64,000 bases of DNA, taken from assembly GCF_014646135.1 (NCBI RefSeq), contig NZ_BMMW01000004.1, positions 248,001 to 312,000 on the forward strand, in the 5' to 3' direction. Within the stretch, counting starts at the first letter, position 1. Every line of letters begins with the position of its first letter. The notes beneath the pieces are model-generated. The model was not told where the DNA came from. It saw nothing but the letters and a program-made list of their open reading frames with translations, and did not search any database. Source of the DNA: Nocardia camponoti (GTDB taxonomy: Bacteria > Actinomycetota > Actinomycetes > Mycobacteriales > Mycobacteriaceae). A program made the translations under genes and the position numbers. Positions 49,954-57,557 of this stretch are shown piece by piece.

Positions 49954-50610
49954 ATGCCCTCCGCCAACTTCGACGCCCTCGTCGCCGAAGCACAGACACG
50001 ATACGCACCCAAGTTGATCGCCTTGGCCGAGCTCGGCTACGACGCACAGATCCGCGTGGTCGGCCACGTGAATATCTACCTGCCCGGCGGCGAAGTGCGG
50101 GGCGTGCCCGTGGAACTGCTCGTGTGCAACGGCGACGGCCTGGCGCTCGGCGAGGACTGCTGCGCTGACACCACCGACTGGTGCGCCGCGGTCTACTCCC
50201 GTCTCGACGGCTCTCCGCTCGACATCTTCTGCTACGGCGATACCGCCGTAGCAGCCGTGCAGGCCGCCACCGCGCTGTTGGACGATCCAGTCCGCATCGC
50301 GGCTCGTTCCCTCATCGGCAGCTGGCACTTCGCGATGCTGCCTGCCGCAGCGCTGGGCGACCCGAACCGCGAGGCGGCCTTGCTCGCACCGCTCACCTCC
50401 GACCGACTGATACCGACCAACGTGATAATTCTCGAGGACACGCCCGCTTGGACTCAGGGCTGCTCGACACATTCAGGCTGCTACCCGATCGAACGCGAGG
50501 CGGCAGCTTTCACTCATCGTGATTGCGCGCACGACCGACTCGCGCACTGGAGCGAGTACGGTCTCGGCGGCGACTGGTGGGCCAGCTGGACCAGTGGAGG
50601 GCCGGTGTGA
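49954..50610 (+). CDS. Hypothetical protein
   Basis: A protein of 218 residues starting at ATG 49954 behind GAGGAAGGGAA; the preceding 20 bases share the CCCACTCGCA leader element. It contains DALVAEAQTRYAPKLIALAE, a Cys-rich middle (NGDGLALGEDCCADTTDWCA) and a C-terminal CSTHSGCYPIEREAAAFTHR. The cysteines and histidines could bind metal. The function is unknown. The sequence is well behaved throughout, so I regard the gene as real. Confidence 0.65.
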   Translation: MPSANFDALVAEAQTRYAPKLIALAELGYDAQIRVVGHVNIYLPGGEVRGVPVELLVCNGDGLALGEDCCADTTDWCAAVYSRLDGSPLDIFCYGDTAVAAVQAATALLDDPVRIAARSLIGSWHFAMLPAAALGDPNREAALLAPLTSDRLIPTNVIILEDTPAWTQGCSTHSGCYPIEREAAAFTHRDCAHDRLAHWSEYGLGGDWWASWTSGGPV

Positions 50611-50888
50611 TGTCCGGCAACACCGGTGGTGCGCGGGCGTGGTTGTCCCTGCCCGATGGTCACTAGCGCGGTGAGCACCGAACGCGCCCGGAGCCGATGA
50701 CCGGCCCTGGGGCGAGTGCGGCTCTGCGCACACAGTTGGCCGCAAACGAACCCGCACCGAGAGTGGTGCTGTCCTATGGATCGCGGATGCGGTCACCGTT
50801 CCAGCCAACACCATTCGGTCAGCGGCTGTCGGACCACATCCGGGACCGGCGAGAAATGACACGGGACCGGCGATGCGGTGACGCAGCA
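50611..50888. other. Gap without a gene
   Basis: No convincing ORF is seen on either strand between the 49954 gene and the hairpin at 50889. Confidence 0.4.
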
Positions 50889-50927
50889 AGAGACCCTCGG
50901 CACTGGGATCCAGTTTCGAGGGTCTCT
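50889..50927. terminator. Hairpin between convergent genes
   Basis: An 11-bp perfect stem (AGAGACCCTCG / CGAGGGTCTCT) with a 17-nt loop separates the plus-strand cluster from the minus-strand gene ending at 50942. It can serve both strands. Confidence 0.6.
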
Positions 50928-50941
50928 CTATCTGCCAAGGG

Positions 50942-51610
50942 CTATTCGGCGTTCAGGTACGCAATCGGGCCGCCACTGGAGACCGAGATGCGGCTCGACA
51001 TGATCTGCTCGGTGCGCTCTTTCAGGCGCGGGTCGATATCCGGTGTCAGCGGCTCGCCCCAGCGGGCCAGTAGGTCGCCGGTGAACCTATGACGCGTCTC
51101 GACGTCGCCCTGCTCTTGGTAAGGATCTCCCAGTGCCGAGATGGCGTAGACCGCGACAGGTATCGTTGCGACAGTTACCGCGAACAACTCGTTGTCGAGG
51201 ACGCGCTCCGGATCGCATCGCCACCAGCGCAGTGCCGCTGCCGCAAGCACGGCGTCACTAAAACCGACGGAGAAGCCGATCCAGTCGCGGTCTGGCTCAT
51301 GCGAAGCGGCCGGGGCCGCAGTCCTCAGCACCGTCAGCTCGCCGGCGGCGACGCCGAGCCGCGGGCGGTTCGCCAGCGAACCGATCTGGTCGACATCGAT
51401 CGGTGTTGGAACCACTCCGCAGGCGATGAGCTTCTCGAAGGAGCCTCGCGAGATCTTCAGGGCAGCGGCAGCAGCATTTATGTTCATCGATCGAGGTGTC
51501 GCAGGCGGTTGTTGCGCGAAGGTGGGCAGAGGCATGTTTTGCATCCCATCGGTTGGGTTAGGCCGTTGCGGCCCTTCGAGTTCCACCAGACCGAATCCGG
51601 TCCCGTGCAT
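50942..51610 (-). CDS. Hypothetical protein with possible DNA-binding segment
   Basis: Two hundred and twenty-two residues from ATG 51610; internal ATGs at residues 23 and 42 are alternative starts. After a Pro-rich N-terminus, MNINAAAAALKISRGSFEKL and IACGVVPTPIDVDQIGSLAN read like a MerR/Xis-type winged helix. DWIGFSVGFSDAVLAAAALR and LFAVTVATIPVAVYAISALG are helical and may pack as a bundle. An inverted repeat lies just upstream. It may be a transcriptional regulator of its own promoter. Confidence 0.55.
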   Translation of the reverse strand: MHGTGFGLVELEGPQRPNPTDGMQNMPLPTFAQQPPATPRSMNINAAAAALKISRGSFEKLIACGVVPTPIDVDQIGSLANRPRLGVAAGELTVLRTAAPAASHEPDRDWIGFSVGFSDAVLAAAALRWWRCDPERVLDNELFAVTVATIPVAVYAISALGDPYQEQGDVETRHRFTGDLLARWGEPLTPDIDPRLKERTEQIMSSRISVSSGGPIAYLNAE

Positions 51611-51613
51611 TGA

Positions 51614-51638
51614 ACCGTGCGTTGGTTCAACGCATGGT
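51614..51638. promoter_or_regulatory. Operator-like inverted repeat
   Basis: ACCGTGCGTTG, a 3-nt spacer and CAACGCATGGT form an 11-bp inverted repeat with one mismatch. It lies four bases upstream of the minus-strand ATG 51610, a position suited to autoregulation. Confidence 0.5.
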
Positions 51639-51674
51639 AACTCTACACGCTTGGCCGGTCAACAACAATGCGTG

Positions 51675-52077
51675 TCAATCTGGATACCGCACAAGCCAGT
51701 CCGAAAGCAGGTCCGTGCTTTCACAACCTAGGTACTCACATGCGGCTTGCGCGCCGATACACACCAGCGACATCGAGGTGCGCACGAGCTGTCCCCATTC
51801 GCCGACATTGGCCCGATAGCGGATTTCAACATGGTCACCGCAGTTGACGCGCTCAGACAGAGACGACACCGCGACGATATTGGGATCCGAGTGCAGCGAC
51901 AGCGCGCCGTACAAGCCAGACGTGCCGGTGGTCTCATGCGCGGTGAAGGCTTTGAATGTCTTCCCTAGTCCCGCATACGGTTCGCCCCCTACCGTCCAAT
52001 CCGGCTCGTGGGCAGGGTCGTCCCAGGTCGTGTCAGCGCCGGGAAAGCGTTCTAAAAGATCCGTGTCGACGCTCTTC
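51675..52077 (-). pseudogene. C-terminal part of a gene cut by an ISL3 element
   Basis: The minus-strand frame enters from the insertion element and runs to 51675. It encodes about 134 residues of a natural-looking protein (VDTDLLERFPGADTTWDDPA, LGKTFKAFTAHETTGTSGLY, HVEIRYRANVGEWGQLVRTS) ending in CEYLGCESTDLLSDWLVRY. Its N-terminal part is on the other side of the element (53826-54315). No family was recognised. Confidence 0.6.
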
Positions 52078-53825
52078 GAAAACCGGTTCTGGCACAGTCT
52101 TCGTGATTGACCCAGCTCGGGATCTGCTGGGGCGCTTGATAGTTGACGAGATGCCGGGTGCTCTGATCTTGGAGTGCTGAGGATCTTGTTTCCGCACCTC
52201 GACGGGCTGGAGATCGGTGCGGTTCGTGCTGCCGGTTCCACGGTCCGGATCGACGCGGCCACTGCCGAGGAACTGGCGAGGTGTCCTGGCTGCTCGACGC
52301 CGTCGCGGCGTGTTCACAGCCGGTATCAGCGGCGGTTGTCCGACACCTCGATCACGGGCCGGGAGGTCGTGATCGTACTGCGGGTCCGCCGGTTGTTCTG
52401 CGACAACTCCGACTGCGGGAAGAGGACTTTCGCCGAGCAGGTTCCGCAGCTCGCCGCCCGCTACGGGCGGCGGACGCTGCTGTTACAACGGATGTTGTGC
52501 GCGGTCGCGCTGGCACTGGGAGGTCGACCTGGCGCCAGACTGACTGGACACCTTGCCGCGAAGGTGAGTCGGATGACCCTGCTCCGGCAGATCCGAGCGC
52601 TACCCGACCCGGAACAGGTCACGCCCAGCGTGCTGGGTGTCGACGACTTCGCGCTGCGCCGCGGACACAACTACGGAACGATCCTGATCGACATGACCAC
52701 CCGGCGGCCGGTCGACGTGCTCACTGACCGCACCGCCGACACCCTCGCGGCTTGGCTCCGCCAGCATCCGGGTATCGAGATCGTATGCCGCGATCGCGCC
52801 GGCGCCTACGCCGAAGCTGCCGCGAAAGGCGCACCGCAAGCGATCCAGGTCGCGGATCGATGGCACATCTGGCACAACCTCGGCGAAGCCGTCGAACGCA
52901 CCGTTGCCCGGCACCGAGCCTGCTTGACCGTCGCGGTCGACCTCGATCACGAGCCGAAACTTCCTGACATCGCAGACGTCGCGGCCGGTCTGCGCCACGG
53001 GCCGAGCGAACCGCCGCTGCGGCAGGACCGCACTGCGGTCCGCACCCGCCAGCGCTACACCAACGTCCATGCGCTGCTTGCCGAAGGCGAGACCATCCGG
53101 GGCATCGGCATCCGGCTCGGGCTGGCGCGCGGCACGGTCCGCCGGTTCGCCCGCGCCGATTCCCCGGAGGAATTGCTGGTCAACAACCGAACCGGCTACC
53201 GCGCAGGTCTGCTCGACGAATTCAAGCCCTACCTGCACCAACGGTGGAACGAGGGCTGCACCAACGCCGCCAAGCTGTTCGAGGAGATCCGCTCACGCGG
53301 CTACCAGGGCCAAGCGAACATGGTCCGCGCCTACCTCCAGCCATTCCGGACGACCGCGCACATCCCGGCACCGCCACCGAAACCTCCGACAGTCCGGAAG
53401 GTCACCGCATGGATCATGACCGATCCCGCCAGCATCGACCCCGACGATCAACGACGGCTCGACGCGATCCTGGCCTACAGTCCCGAAATGGAATCGCTGA
53501 CCGGCCACGTCCGAGGGTTCGCCGCGATCATGACCGAGCGCCGCGGCCGGGAACTTGAACAATGGATGAGCAGCGTCGACGCCGACGATCAGCCGGCACT
53601 GCACTCCTTCGTTCGCGGCTTGCGCCGCGATCAGGATGCGGTCACAGCTGGCCTCACCATGAGCTGGAGCAGCGGAGCGGTCGAGGGGCACGTCAATCGG
53701 ATAAAGATGCTGAAGCGGCAGATGTTCGGCCGCGCCAAGCCGGACTTGCTGAGGAAGCGAATCCTGTTGAGTAGCTGACTGACACGGCGATCGGGCTCAC
53801 GAAATTTGGGCTAGAACCGGTTTTC
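52078..53825 (+). mobile_element. Complete ISL3-family insertion sequence
   Basis: The element has one intact transposase and terminal inverted repeats. The left end GAAAACCGGTTCTGGCACAG and the right end (complement) GAAAACCGGTTCTAGCCCAA match over 29 bases with about six differences. The outermost AAAACCGGTTTT/T-like symmetry makes the exact tip uncertain, and no 8-bp target duplication was found. It interrupts a minus-strand gene. Confidence 0.75.
52174..53778 (+). CDS. ISL3-family transposase
   Basis: A 534-residue transposase that appears intact. The N-terminal zinc-binding region CPGCSTPSRRVHSRYQRR and FCDNSDCGKRTFAEQVPQLA is typical of ISL3. The DDE domain includes VLGVDDFALRRGHNYGT (first Asp), GIEIVCRDRAGAYAEAAAKG (second Asp) and AVEGHVNRIKMLKRQMFGRA (Glu near the C-terminus). 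The start GTG 52174 lies 96 bases inside the left repeat. A fragment of a close relative lies at 14615-14992. Confidence 0.92.
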   Translation: MLRILFPHLDGLEIGAVRAAGSTVRIDAATAEELARCPGCSTPSRRVHSRYQRRLSDTSITGREVVIVLRVRRLFCDNSDCGKRTFAEQVPQLAARYGRRTLLLQRMLCAVALALGGRPGARLTGHLAAKVSRMTLLRQIRALPDPEQVTPSVLGVDDFALRRGHNYGTILIDMTTRRPVDVLTDRTADTLAAWLRQHPGIEIVCRDRAGAYAEAAAKGAPQAIQVADRWHIWHNLGEAVERTVARHRACLTVAVDLDHEPKLPDIADVAAGLRHGPSEPPLRQDRTAVRTRQRYTNVHALLAEGETIRGIGIRLGLARGTVRRFARADSPEELLVNNRTGYRAGLLDEFKPYLHQRWNEGCTNAAKLFEEIRSRGYQGQANMVRAYLQPFRTTAHIPAPPPKPPTVRKVTAWIMTDPASIDPDDQRRLDAILAYSPEMESLTGHVRGFAAIMTERRGRELEQWMSSVDADDQPALHSFVRGLRRDQDAVTAGLTMSWSSGAVEGHVNRIKMLKRQMFGRAKPDLLRKRILLSS

Positions 53826-54315
53826 AACGAACGCTGACAATCCGCGCGATACTGTTCGCGGATCATCTTGACAGTCTTGATATTTGGCTTGCTCGCCGTC
53901 CACCGAGCGCGATGGGCTGCGGCTAACCTTGCCATCCATCGCCGCGCCATTCGGGCTTGCGGGGTAATTCCTGGCTCGATCAGCCACGCCGCGTGCGCGA
54001 TGTGCTCGGCGAGCGCACGCGTGAGCGGCCACGGAGCCAGCGTCATCGTCCGACTGTCCACCAGCGCCTTCAAACCAAGCAGATACTGTGCGCCAGCGTC
54101 GATCATCTGCACCGCGTCGAACCCGGCGCCGCTCCCTTCGGGCCGGGTGAGGTTCGGGCACTCAGCGGCGAGAACTGCATCCCCTGTGCAGCAGGCGAAT
54201 TCGGCCGGGCTCCACCCGTGAACTGCCGGTTCGTTGTCGTCCACGCGATATACAGGTCGCCCAGTTCGGCACTCCACTGTTCGAAAACGGCCACGGCTGC
54301 GTCGGCGATTGCCAT
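53826..54315 (-). pseudogene. N-terminal part of the gene interrupted by the ISL3 element
   Basis: On the minus strand, GSGAGFDAVQMIDAGAQYLL, TLAPWPLTRALAEHIAHAAW and WTASKPNIKTVKMIREQYR form a helical protein that ends at the insertion. The start is either GTG 54241 in this frame, or ATG 54315 (MAIADAAVAVFEQWSAELGD) followed by a frameshift near 54215. With the fragment at 51675-52077 it would encode some 270-300 residues of unknown function. Confidence 0.55.
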
Positions 54316-54497
54316 GGACGCAGGCTATCTCGCCACGGGCAAAGCAACCGCAGCGGCGAACCGAACTCTGACTTCGGCCCTGTCCGCGAGCGCGCGGCAT
54401 CCAAGTCAGCCAACGACTTGGCGACCAGTCGGGGCACTCAGGGATTTGCTAGTGCTCGGGGCCCTACCCCCGCAGCTGCGCACCGAGCTGGGGCCGC

Positions 54498-55397
54498 TCA
54501 GCCACGCTTGTCAGGAACGGCCACGAGTTTCATCGACCTCGGCTCGATACCCACCGCAGCCGCCAGACAGGGAGCTTCGTGATCGCCGCCCTGCATCTCT
54601 ACGCCCGCCCGGCCAGCCGAGAACGCGGCCCAAACCGAGTGACCGTTAGCTACCGACGAATAGAAGCTGGTGGCAAATATCATCGCATCGACATCATCCA
54701 CGCTGCCCTGCATCCCTATTGCCATGGGGGCGAAATGCTCAACGAGTGCCGCTGCTGTCGCATCCGAGTCACAAGCGTTGAGTACTATCAGTTTCGGCGG
54801 CTCGTCGGTCGCCGCACACGCCGCCGCAAATGCACTTTCGGTAACCGCAACTCCCTCGTGTTGCTCGTCCAAGTCTCGTTCGAGCGCGACTAGCTTCTCT
54901 CCGCCGTGTCCAGCGAAGTGCACTACGTGCGGGCGGAATTTTGCGATTCCTTCCTGGAGGTCCGAAGCCGTCGCGGAAAGCCTTACGTCGAACTCGATGA
55001 GGTCACGGTGCAAGGCGGTTTCCACTGCCTTGCGGATCCGGGTATGTTCTCGCGTAATCCGCAGGTCTCCCTCGGGGGAAGCGCCCAGCATCAGGATTCG
55101 GAGCTTCTCGACTTGAGGTTCGGATGATCTGAAGGCGGGGGTGGTCTTGCCTGAGATCACGTCGTACTTCGCGCCAGTGTGATCGAGTGTGCTACTGCCG
55201 AAGGGACTTTGAAGTACGTGGACCTCCCGTAGACGCATTGTCTTCAGCTTGCCGTTCGGCAACGTGTCCGTCACCTCGTCGCCGTCTTCGACGTCGGCAT
55301 CTACCCTGAAAGTGATTCCATGCTGGGGGCCGAGGTCCATGGCCTCGATTTCGAACACGGTTGCAGTGCCGTCGTCTGCGACGCGGCGTAGCTTCAT
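54498..55397 (-). CDS. CHAT-domain caspase-like protease
   Basis: A 299-residue protein. About 100 N-terminal residues form a beta-rich domain (VFEIEAMDLGPQHGITFRVD, KLKTMRLREVHVL). The CHAT (caspase HetF-associated) domain follows, with LRILMLGASPEGDLRITREH, the histidine in PHVVHFAGHGGEKL and the cysteine in KLIVLNACDSDATA. CHAT proteases act as effectors in bacterial immune and death pathways. ATG 55397 begins at the conserved sequence; the upstream ribosome site is weak. A truncated neighbour gene, cut by the IS element, may have been its partner. Confidence 0.85.
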   Translation of the reverse strand: MKLRRVADDGTATVFEIEAMDLGPQHGITFRVDADVEDGDEVTDTLPNGKLKTMRLREVHVLQSPFGSSTLDHTGAKYDVISGKTTPAFRSSEPQVEKLRILMLGASPEGDLRITREHTRIRKAVETALHRDLIEFDVRLSATASDLQEGIAKFRPHVVHFAGHGGEKLVALERDLDEQHEGVAVTESAFAAACAATDEPPKLIVLNACDSDATAAALVEHFAPMAIGMQGSVDDVDAMIFATSFYSSVANGHSVWAAFSAGRAGVEMQGGDHEAPCLAAAVGIEPRSMKLVAVPDKRG

Positions 55398-55442
55398 CTT
55401 CTTGCCCTGCTTGTTCCGCGGAACCATCCGAGCGAGCCCCTT

Positions 55443-55701
55443 CTACGTCGCCTTCAGCTGCCAGCAGTGTAGCCATGGACCTGGCGGTTGTTGGAGAAGT
55501 TACGACCCACGCGGCCATCGGATTTCGGTAACAGCAGCTTGAGAAGTTCCCACTGGTTGTCCTCAGAATCTGATGCCGATCACCGGCAGGCTCCGCCTCG
55601 GCGAACATGATGCCCGACCCGACGGCCTACCGGTCGTGACCGGAAATCCGATTGGGAGACATGACCTAGTGCGGAGGCCGTCTGGTCGTGCAGGATTAGG
55701 C
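55443..55701. other. Gap without a gene
   Basis: No convincing gene or hairpin was seen between the CHAT gene and the sigma-like gene. Confidence 0.35.
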
Positions 55702-56244
55702 CTACGCCCTACCGCGTCTCACTCGGTGCATGCCTCCTGCCCCAATTCCGGTATCACGCTCACGCTGGGCGGCGCTGCTGCACGCTTTGCTGCAGTACAC
55801 CTTCCGGCGTCCGCTCCGCCGTGGCTGCTCAAACCTGCACGGGCACATCTGGCACTGTGTCCACGAACGCAATCCGGCAAGCCTTCCATGCTTTGTACAC
55901 CAATCCGAATCGAGTTCTGGCGATTCGGTTCCGTCTCCCTCCTCGCGGAACGCCTCAATACGTGCGAAGTCGCGATCAACGAACTCCTCCAGCCCACGCA
56001 CATTGCGGAGCAGATGTATCGCCTCGTTGTAGATCTGGCGAGTTCCGCTCTCTGAGTAGCCCACTTGTTGGGCGATGACGGCGAAACTTTCGTCATCGAA
56101 CAATCGTCTGCGCACGACGGCGGCGGCCGTAGGACCCAGGAACTTCAGCATCCGCTTCAACTCCCGTGAGAATTCCTGGTCGATCAGGTGGTCCATGACC
56201 AATCGCGACACAGGATCCGGTGTCGAGCCTCGTCGACGGCTCAT
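55702..56244 (-). CDS. Sigma-70 region 4-like protein with C-terminal zinc-binding segment
   Basis: One hundred and eighty residues. The N-terminus (DHLIDQEFSRELKRMLKFLG) and the FAVIAQQVGYSESGTRQIYN helix-turn-helix resemble sigma region 4. Near the C-terminus CQMCPCRFEQP and YCSKACSSAAQRERD provide five cysteines that could hold a zinc knuckle, as in small recombinase or CGNR-type zinc finger proteins. ATG 56244 overlaps the stop of the small membrane protein. It may regulate the element; region 2 is absent, so it is not a complete sigma factor. Confidence 0.7.
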   Translation of the reverse strand: MSRRRGSTPDPVSRLVMDHLIDQEFSRELKRMLKFLGPTAAAVVRRRLFDDESFAVIAQQVGYSESGTRQIYNEAIHLLRNVRGLEEFVDRDFARIEAFREEGDGTESPELDSDWCTKHGRLAGLRSWTQCQMCPCRFEQPRRSGRRKVYCSKACSSAAQRERDTGIGAGGMHRVRRGRA

Positions 56245-56498
56245 GCCTCCTCCTTCTCCTCAATCGGAGCGATAGGGTCCTCGCCTGCCAGTTCAGCAGA
56301 ACCAGCTTCTGCGGAAATAGCCTCCACATCGCCTGGCGGATCATCCTTGGCGCAGTTACGGCCGTGGTGAATGCCGAACGCTGCGGCGTACGCGGCGAAC
56401 ACCACAGGAACATGCTCGGGCTTGGCACGCAGCAAGGCGACGACTGTCACCGCGCCAATCAGCCATACACCCGAGGTCAACAACGACCCGACATCCAT
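56241..56498 (-). CDS. Small membrane protein
   Basis: Eighty-five residues from ATG 56498 with AGAAGGAG upstream. Two hydrophobic segments (SLLTSGVWLIGAVTVVALL and VPVVFAAYAAAFGIHHG) precede a very acidic C-terminus (EDPIAPIEEKEEA). It is coupled to the sigma-like gene, perhaps as a membrane-bound partner or anti-factor. Confidence 0.65.
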   Translation of the reverse strand: MDVGSLLTSGVWLIGAVTVVALLRAKPEHVPVVFAAYAAAFGIHHGRNCAKDDPPGDVEAISAEAGSAELAGEDPIAPIEEKEEA

Positions 56499-56519
56499 CG
56501 AATTCTCCTTCTGGGCAAC

Positions 56520-56550
56520 AAAAAAGCCCCCAGCGCTGTGCGCTGGGGGC
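56520..56550 (-). terminator. Rho-independent terminator or attenuator before the small membrane protein gene
   Basis: An 11-bp stem (GCCCCCAGCGC) with a TGT loop is followed on the minus strand by six U. It lies only 22 bases upstream of ATG 56498, so transcripts for the membrane-sigma pair must either start after it or read through. Confidence 0.8.
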
Positions 56551-56925
56551 TTCGAGAACGACAACTGGCGTGGAAACGAGAAAAACCCCAGCCGGTTGGC
56601 CAGGGTCACTCGGAGACACAACTGTCCCCTCGATCGGCGAGCTTATCACAAAGATTCAGACCGCCAGTAAAAGGCAGGTCTGCGCAGGTCAGCCCAGCGA
56701 TCGCCCGAACCACGCCACCGTATCGCAGTCGCGTCGCCCCCTCGAAAACCTGGACCCCAACATTGTCTCCGCAGGTCACAAGCGTGAATTATCGGACGTC
56801 AATCAGCGGGATTTCGCCCCGCGCGCCCCGGTCATCCAGCGCTTCGGCCGCCGAGGCGGTTTGGCACTGATGTCGAGCGCCAGCGAGGAATCGAACGCAA
56901 CCGCACCCGAGCCGCGATCTCGCGG

Positions 56926-57144
56926 GTGCGGCTGCAAAAGCTCACAGGCGGCGAGTTTCGGCGCGGCCATGACCTGCGAGCCATCCGCGATCTGATCAGC
57001 AACATGTCCGCCGGATCGCCGCAGGCCCTGATCGACTACGTCGCGTCCATGGCTGCGCAGCACGGCGTCCCGCACTCTGTCACAGGCGAGCTACAACCCT
57101 GGCCGCGACGACTGATCGACACCCTTCCCACCCTTGAACTCTGA
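56926..57144 (+). CDS. Possible small hypothetical protein or gene remnant
   Basis: A GTG-initiated frame of 72 residues with strong GC-rich third positions (LTGGEFRRGHDLRAIRDLIS, SPQALIDYVASMAAQHGVPH) and a clear end before the terminator at 57238. Similar quality is not seen further upstream. It may be the C-terminus of a lost gene. The rest of 56551-57472 shows no other gene. Confidence 0.4.
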   Translation: MRLQKLTGGEFRRGHDLRAIRDLISNMSAGSPQALIDYVASMAAQHGVPHSVTGELQPWPRRLIDTLPTLEL

Positions 57145-57237
57145 CGCCCACAGGGCCGATCCCGAAGACAGCAGCGACCCGATTTCGCGAGATGGGGTAG
57201 GGCCGGACCTCTGAAATGCGCGGGCGTGGCGATACTT

Positions 57238-57278
57238 AGAAAGCCCTCACCTGCCATCGCGGCGGGTGAGGGCTTTCT
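57238..57278. terminator. Bidirectional terminator
   Basis: A 14-bp perfect stem (AGAAAGCCCTCACC / GGTGAGGGCTTTCT) with a 13-nt loop; the stem ends give a short U-tract on either strand. Confidence 0.7.
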
Positions 57279-57472
57279 GGGTATCGGAAGGCTCGACGTT
57301 GGTTGATTGCTTCCAACGCGGAGTGTACGGGAGCCGGGACATGGAGCTCCCGGCCGACCGCATTCACGTCCCCACCGCCAGAACCAAGTGCACACAATTC
57401 AGAACCGAAAGCCGTTGAAATCTGGTGCTGCACAGTGGTTTTCACTTCATCCGCCTTGACCCTGAACCAATT

Positions 57473-57557
57473 ATCGGGTAATATATGATATAGAAGATCG
57501 CGGGACCGGACACCCCGCCCTCTTCGACCCCACTCGCAAGTCACGAAGGGATTTCCC
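57473..57557 (+). repeat. 85-bp leader repeat, copy 2
   Basis: Ungapped counterpart of the leader before 48757. It reads GGTAATATATGATATAGAAG at its start, and CCCACTCGCA and GAAGGG near the end. Confidence 0.75.

Noticed and set aside
52070..53833. Target-site duplication of the ISL3 element
   Set aside because: Tested for several possible element tips; the flanking octamers never matched as direct repeats, so none is claimed.
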